A stretch of 7,305 nucleotides of DNA. Source: an uncultured Oscillospiraceae bacterium (GTDB lineage Bacteria; Bacillota; Clostridia; Oscillospirales; Oscillospiraceae). Of the stretch, positions 5,201 to 7,305 are shown piece by piece. Both the position numbers and the translations under genes were made by a program. Position 1 is the stretch's first letter, and each line of letters starts with the position of its first letter. Below the pieces are notes generated by a model. That model searched no databases, was not told where the DNA came from, and worked only from the letters and a program-made list of their open reading frames with translations. The DNA lies in the NCBI GenBank assembly GCA_905236265.1, contig CAJOOV010000064.1:1-7305 (forward strand), given 5' to 3'.

Positions 5201-6506
5201 TGGCATCGGAGACCTCCAGCCCCTGCGGCACGGCGATTCCCTGCCCCCGCAGGCTCTGAGCCATGCCGTCCAGTGCCTTCTCACAGGCGGAGACAGTGGC
5301 CTGCAGCCGGGCGGCCTCTCCCTTATCGGTGTTGGCGCTGGGCAGGGAGGAGGGAGCGTTGGAAGGCTCCTGAGCGGTCTCAGAGGGTGCCTCCTCCTCC
5401 GGCTGGGAGGGTGCTTCACCGTTTTCCTCCTGCGCTGGCTCTGAGGGCGCTTGCGATGGAGCCTCTGACGGAGCCTCGGAGGGCGCTTCAGTGGGTGCCT
5501 GCGTGGGCGTCTCCTCCGGGGGAGCGGACTGCCTGTTCAGCTCCTCCAGCGCCAGCCTTGCCTCGTCCCGTGTCTCCTCCAGCTCCTGCGCCTGCGTGCG
5601 AAGCTGTTCCAGAGCGGAGATCGTCTGCTCCACGGACCGCTTCTGGGCGGCGGCCTTCTCCACCTCGGCAAGCCCCTTGTCCACCTCGTCCAGTGCCGCC
5701 TTGAGCAGGGTGATCTGCTGCTGCAGCTGGGCTTTGGAGGTGATAGCGGTGATCTTTCCGTCCACCACCTGATTCTCGCCCTCTGCCAACTGCTGCGCCA
5801 GAGTTTCCTTCTGTTCGTCCAGCGTATTTTTCCCGTCCTTCAGTTCCTTTGCCCCGTCGTCCAGCTTCTCCTGCGCCTGGTCAAACTGATCGTCCAAAAG
5901 GGCAGTGATGCGCTCATTCAGGCGGTCAATCTTGTCCTGCCGTACAACCACCTGAATCTCCGCCTCAATCTGTCCGGCGGCGGAGACGGAGGCCACGCCC
6001 CCCATGCTCTCCAGCTTGGCGATGAGGTTGTCGTTGACGAAATCCGTGAGCTGCTTTTGATCCTTCCCGTCCATGTCCACGGCGGCTACAACGATGGGCG
6101 CCATATCGGGATTGATCTTCATAATCAGGGGAGAGCCGATGCTGTCATTGTTCCACACGGCCTCAAGCTGATCCAGCTTCTCCCGCATTTCCACCGTCAC
6201 AGAGTCCATATTGGTGCCCTCTGCAAACTCAAGGATGACGAGGGAGTAGTTCTCATTGGATATGGACTGGATATTGTCGATGCCGCTGACGGTAGCCATG
6301 GACTCCTCCAACGGGATGGTCACGGCGGTTTCCACTGTGTCCGGACTTGCGCCCACATAGGTGGTCATGACAATGGCATAGGGCAGATTGATGTCCGGCA
6401 GCAAATCCGACGAGAGCCGGGTCAGGGACACCACGCCCAGCACAATTGCCAGAATAATGCCGACAATGACGGTATAGGGCTGTTTTACGCTGAATTTTGG
6501 AATCAT
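2265..6506 (-). CDS. RND-superfamily efflux permease with a large coiled-coil/Pro-rich insertion
   Basis: A 1413-residue membrane transporter of the AcrB/SwrC (HAE) type, which uses an ion gradient to export amphiphiles or drugs. The start is supported by GGAGG 7 bases upstream. TM1 is near 13-31, followed by the first extracytoplasmic domain (32-680); TM2-TM7 lie near 682-884, the second extracytoplasmic domain at 885-1235, and TM8-TM12 near 1236-1392. TM4 carries GIGMLVDNSVVVLEN, with D748 at the AcrB D407 position and N749 at D408. TM10 carries GVIVNNGIVMIDF, with N1306 at the AcrB K940 position. RPVLMTTLTT (1338-1347) holds the conserved TM11 threonine. An insertion of about 345 residues (200-543) interrupts the porter domain; without it the length is about 1065-1070, normal for the family. 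A Gly-rich loop (938-958) and an acidic run (1150-1162) are further additions. The gene appears monocistronic, with no adjoining membrane-fusion or regulator gene. The substrate cannot be told from sequence. Confidence 0.95.
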   Translation of the reverse strand: MIPKFSVKQPYTVIVGIILAIVLGVVSLTRLSSDLLPDINLPYAIVMTTYVGASPDTVETAVTIPLEESMATVSGIDNIQSISNENYSLVILEFAEGTNMDSVTVEMREKLDQLEAVWNNDSIGSPLIMKINPDMAPIVVAAVDMDGKDQKQLTDFVNDNLIAKLESMGGVASVSAAGQIEAEIQVVVRQDKIDRLNERITALLDDQFDQAQEKLDDGAKELKDGKNTLDEQKETLAQQLAEGENQVVDGKITAITSKAQLQQQITLLKAALDEVDKGLAEVEKAAAQKRSVEQTISALEQLRTQAQELEETRDEARLALEELNRQSAPPEETPTQAPTEAPSEAPSEAPSQAPSEPAQEENGEAPSQPEEEAPSETAQEPSNAPSSLPSANTDKGEAARLQATVSACEKALDGMAQSLRGQGIAVPQGLEVSDAIGAQILQLQASVAALDAQISAGQLLEQTKAQILPGYEQMTAAMSQIESGEVALGQALTSINSSGILASIELGSATAQLASAQAQIDGAQSQLDSAKDAAYDAADADKILSVNTVVGLLTAQNFEMPAGYITQGEDSLLVRVGQKIQTLDELRSLPLINMGMDGLDTIRLEDVADVILQDNSKEVYAKVNGNGALILSILKQDGYSTGDVSKAVLARFDDLEQEYPGLHFSVLSDQGVYIDMVIHSVVQSMLYGALLAVVVLFLFLKDLRPTLIIAVSIPVSAVLALVFMYMAGVSINMMSLGGLSLGIGMLVDNSVVVLENIYRYRSLGYNIWSAAVAGTKEVLGAIIASTLTTICVFTGLFFTEGIVIDMLIALALSFTFSLLGSLMIAMTFVPMMSSMLMRRSRDIRHPWFDRFTDVYSRFLSLCLRFKPVVILVAVALLVSTSVATLSRGFSFMPEMASTQASVSLTTPVELSFEETMEIADQVAERLLTIPDVETVGVQSGGSGMMGTLVGSMFGGGGGDADANSASFYVVFSEDRTIDNDEFTRQALDKCADLNCELDVSASSMDLSSLSGTGITVRVYGKEKDQLQELAMELGKRLEGIEGVSSVDNGLVDASDQLKVTVDKEKAAEHSLTVAQVFQTLAGKIATPTSITTLELEEGSFALYVKKDSDQDMTLSQLEQVTFDPSASAAGALGGGSAAGGLSAMSFGGIEDEEEEEPEEEEEIRLSDIATVETVLGMDTIDRYNQQRYLSLTAYIADGYNVTLVSNAIEQSLQAYSFPDGCYVDYSGESETIMEAMGKLVEMLLLALVCIYLVMVAQFQSLLHPFIIMFTIPLAFTGGFMALLLADSEISVISMIGFVLLSGVIVNNGIVMIDFINQLRKRGKGKREAILKAGRTRMRPVLMTTLTTVFAQTFMALGTSMDAALLRPMALVTVGGLTYGTIMTLIFVPCIYDIFTSDKPMKDLEIDDTLIAEA
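3021..3059 (-). repeat. Low-complexity acidic tract (Glu-rich) in the RND permease
   Basis: Residues 1150-1162 read EDEEEEEPEEEEE, encoded by a nearly pure polypurine run on the minus strand (CT-rich on the plus strand). It follows a Gly/Ala/Ser-rich linker (1125-1147) in the second extracytoplasmic domain, just before RLSDIATVE, which normally follows directly in RND proteins. GAG and GAA codons are mixed, so the run is not a pure triplet repeat. Confidence 0.85.
4880..5910 (-). other. Non-canonical extracytoplasmic insertion of the RND permease: helical hairpin with Pro-rich tip
   Basis: This encodes residues about 200-543, between the RND element VVVRQDKIDRLNERI and its usual continuation VNTVVGLLTAQNFEMPAG. 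The first arm (about 201-325) has leucines at heptad spacing (L215, L222, L229, L236) and LxxG repeats such as LDDGAKELKDGKNTL. The middle (about 327-390) is rich in Pro, Ser, Ala and Glu. The second arm (about 395-540) again has helical repeats, for example ATAQLASAQAQIDGAQSQLD. The LxxGxxxL style recalls the extracytoplasmic coiled coils of YhgE/Pip and Gram-positive MMPL proteins. A long antiparallel coiled-coil projection is inferred from these patterns. Both edges were placed by eye from remembered RND motifs and may be off by about ten residues. Confidence 0.8.
5442..5501 (-). repeat. Tandem tetrapeptide repeat [EQ]AP[ST] in the RND insertion
   Basis: Five consecutive units, QAPT EAPS EAPS EAPS QAPS (residues 336-355), sit within a longer proline-rich segment (327-390) that has further scattered APS units. 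The underlying 12-base units differ at third codon positions (Pro appears as CCC, CCA and CCG), so the array has drifted at synonymous sites while the peptide pattern was kept. It is probably a disordered, extended linker. Confidence 0.9.
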
Positions 6507-6548
6507 TGACTTTCCTCCGGTGCGAGAATACGGTTACATAAATAAACA

Positions 6549-6576
6549 CCTGTATCATATCCTGTTTTTCATCCTG
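6549..6576 (-). repeat. Three CAGG direct repeats at 12-bp period in the RND promoter
   Basis: On the minus strand CAGGAT, CAGGAT and CAGGTG begin exactly 12 bases apart; on the plus strand CCTG occurs at 6549, 6561 and 6573. They run from just after the -35 box, through the -10 box, to the expected transcription start. The placement suggests an operator, but no regulator is encoded nearby and the repeats are short. Confidence 0.5.
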
Positions 6577-6582
6577 CGTCAA
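6554..6582 (-). promoter_or_regulatory. Sigma-A-type promoter of the RND permease gene
   Basis: On the minus strand TTGACG (6577-6582) and TATGAT (6554-6559) are 17 bases apart. Initiation is expected near 6547, giving a leader of about 40 bases that ends in the strong ribosome binding site GGAGG (6514-6518). It is one base per hexamer from consensus, so basal expression should be substantial unless repressed. Confidence 0.88.
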
Positions 6583-6647
6583 TGAATTTGTCCGGGGATT
6601 TTGTGAACTTTTTTCAAACGATTGCCGGGAAAAGGGCGGCGTATGTC

Positions 6648-6676
6648 TTGAAAGCGGAGGGGCAGGGGTCTATAAT
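6648..6676 (+). promoter_or_regulatory. Sigma-A-type promoter of the DUF1858-trmK unit
   Basis: TTGAAA (6648-6653) and a perfect TATAAT (6671-6676) are 17 bases apart. Expected initiation near 6683 leaves a leader of about 25 bases containing AGGAGG (6695-6700), 8 bases before the ATG at 6709. It is divergent from the RND promoter; the two -35 boxes are 65 bases apart. Confidence 0.9.
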
Positions 6677-6708
6677 GCAGGGTAGTGACTTTATAGGAGG
6701 CTGCTGAA

Positions 6709-6915
6709 ATGATTGATATTGACAAGGACACGCTGGTTTCCGACGTGCTGCGGTTCGTGCCCGGCGGGGGAGAGGTCTTTCTCTCCATGGGGATGCACTG
6801 CCTCCACTGCGGCTCTGTTGCCGGGGAGACGCTGGAGGATGCCTGCCTTGCCCACGATATGGATTTGGATACGCTGATTGACGAGCTGGAAAGCCAGATT
6901 GCCCTGTATGAATAA
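6709..6915 (+). CDS. DUF1858 / hybrid-cluster-protein-associated redox disulfide domain protein
   Basis: A 68-residue single-domain cytoplasmic protein. The pattern is typical of DUF1858: an N-terminal IDIDKDTLVSDVLRFVP, then VFLSMGMHCLHCG with a CxxC pair (C32 and C35), then ETLEDACLAHDMDLDTLIDELE. Members are known from their association with hybrid cluster (prismane) proteins in anaerobes and are proposed to use the cysteine pair as a redox disulfide or metal site; the reaction is not established. The strong AGGAGG and ATG define the start. Its last 8 bases overlap the start of trmK, so the two are almost certainly cotranscribed and probably translationally coupled. No hcp gene is in the window. 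Confidence 0.92.
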   Translation: MIDIDKDTLVSDVLRFVPGGGEVFLSMGMHCLHCGSVAGETLEDACLAHDMDLDTLIDELESQIALYE

Positions 6916-7305
6916 GCTGAGACTCACGCCCCGGCTGCAGGCGGCGGCGGACTATGTGCCCGTTCAGTGCCGCTTTGCGGACATCGGAACAGACCACGCC
7001 TATCTCCCGGTGTGGCTGCTGCAGCAGGGGAGGATTACCCGTGCCATCGCCGCTGACCTGCGCCGGGGGCCGTTGGACCATGCAAGGGAGACAGCACAGG
7101 TGTACGGCCTGACAGAATGCATGGATTTCCGCCTCTCCGACGGTCTTGCCCGCTTTGCCCCTCATGAGGCGGACTGCATTGTGATTGCAGGCATGGGAGG
7201 AGAGGCGGTGCGCAGCATTTTGGAGGCTGCGCCGTGGACAAGGACGGATACCCGCCTGATTCTGCAGCCCCAGTCCAACCTCCCCCGGCTTCGCCGGTGG
7301 CTGGC
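6908..7305 (+). CDS. trmK: tRNA (adenine(22)-N1)-methyltransferase TrmK, N-terminal part
   Basis: An open frame runs from ATG 6908 to the window edge (132 full codons, no stop). It begins MNKLRLTPRLQAAADYVP and continues with the class I SAM-binding motif FADIGTDHAYLPVWLLQQG, then IAADLRRGPLDHARE, a catalytic-region IAGMGGE and LILQPQSNLPRLRRWL. This order and wording (DIGTDHAYLP, GMGGE, LQPQSN, LR.WL) are characteristic of the YqfN/TrmK family, which methylates N1 of A22 in bacterial tRNAs. The start overlaps the DUF1858 stop by 8 bases and has only a weak purine stretch (GGAAAG near 6889) upstream, which fits translational coupling. In many Firmicutes trmK is followed by a Nif3-like (YqfO) gene; whether that holds here lies beyond the window. 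The C-terminal helical domain is missing only because the window ends. Confidence 0.93.
   Translation, partial: MNKLRLTPRLQAAADYVPVQCRFADIGTDHAYLPVWLLQQGRITRAIAADLRRGPLDHARETAQVYGLTECMDFRLSDGLARFAPHEADCIVIAGMGGEAVRSILEAAPWTRTDTRLILQPQSNLPRLRRWL

Noticed and set aside
5150..5704. A 184-codon plus-strand frame rich in Pro and Arg inside the RND insertion
   Set aside because: It is antisense to the Pro/Ala/Ser-rich insertion and its odd composition mirrors that low-complexity coding sequence.
1..7305. Mobile elements, CRISPR arrays, tRNA or rRNA genes, or a defence-type cassette
   Set aside because: No transposase or integrase coding sequence, regularly spaced repeats, cloverleaf or rRNA-like sequence was seen; all long frames are accounted for by ordinary chromosomal genes.

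Overview
The window is about 7.3 kb of GC-rich, tightly packed bacterial chromosome, and it points to a Gram-positive member of the Firmicutes (Bacillota), most likely a clostridial or Oscillospiraceae-type anaerobe. The reasons are a SigH-type sporulation/transition-state sigma factor, a TrmK methyltransferase, a double zinc-ribbon protein and a DUF1858 redox-disulfide protein of the kinds common in that group, together with strong AGGAGG-type ribosome binding sites and canonical sigma-A promoters. The taxon is inferred from gene content; no rRNA gene is present to confirm it.

Layout. Positions 1-1126 (+) hold the end of ruvA and all of ruvB, the Holliday-junction branch migration motor, translationally coupled. 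At 1187-1215 a clean sigma-A promoter drives a SigH-like sigma factor (1235-1801, +). A TATAAT element and a small inverted repeat precede a 92-residue double zinc-ribbon protein (1881-2159, +). Two back-to-back intrinsic terminators (2183-2258) separate this rightward block from a very large leftward gene (6506-2265, -) for an RND-family efflux permease of 1413 residues. A divergent intergenic region (6507-6708) carries a strong promoter for each direction. To the right lie a 68-residue DUF1858 protein (6709-6915, +) and, overlapping its end, the start of trmK (6908 to beyond the window, +).

The most notable item is the RND permease. It has the usual 12-helix RND core but carries an extra block of about 345 residues (roughly residues 200-543) in its first large extracytoplasmic loop. 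The block looks like two long helical, coiled-coil-prone arms joined by a proline/serine/alanine/glutamate-rich linker with tandem [EQ]AP[ST] units. Removing it leaves about 1065-1070 residues, the normal length for this family. No membrane-fusion protein or outer-membrane channel gene adjoins it, so the insert may act as a built-in extracytoplasmic adaptor. Its promoter also contains three CAGG repeats exactly 12 bp apart that could be an operator.

The genes do not form one pathway. The window is a series of short housekeeping and regulatory units (recombination repair, sigma factor, zinc-ribbon protein, tRNA modification) around one monocistronic transporter. No mobile element, CRISPR array, tRNA or rRNA was seen.
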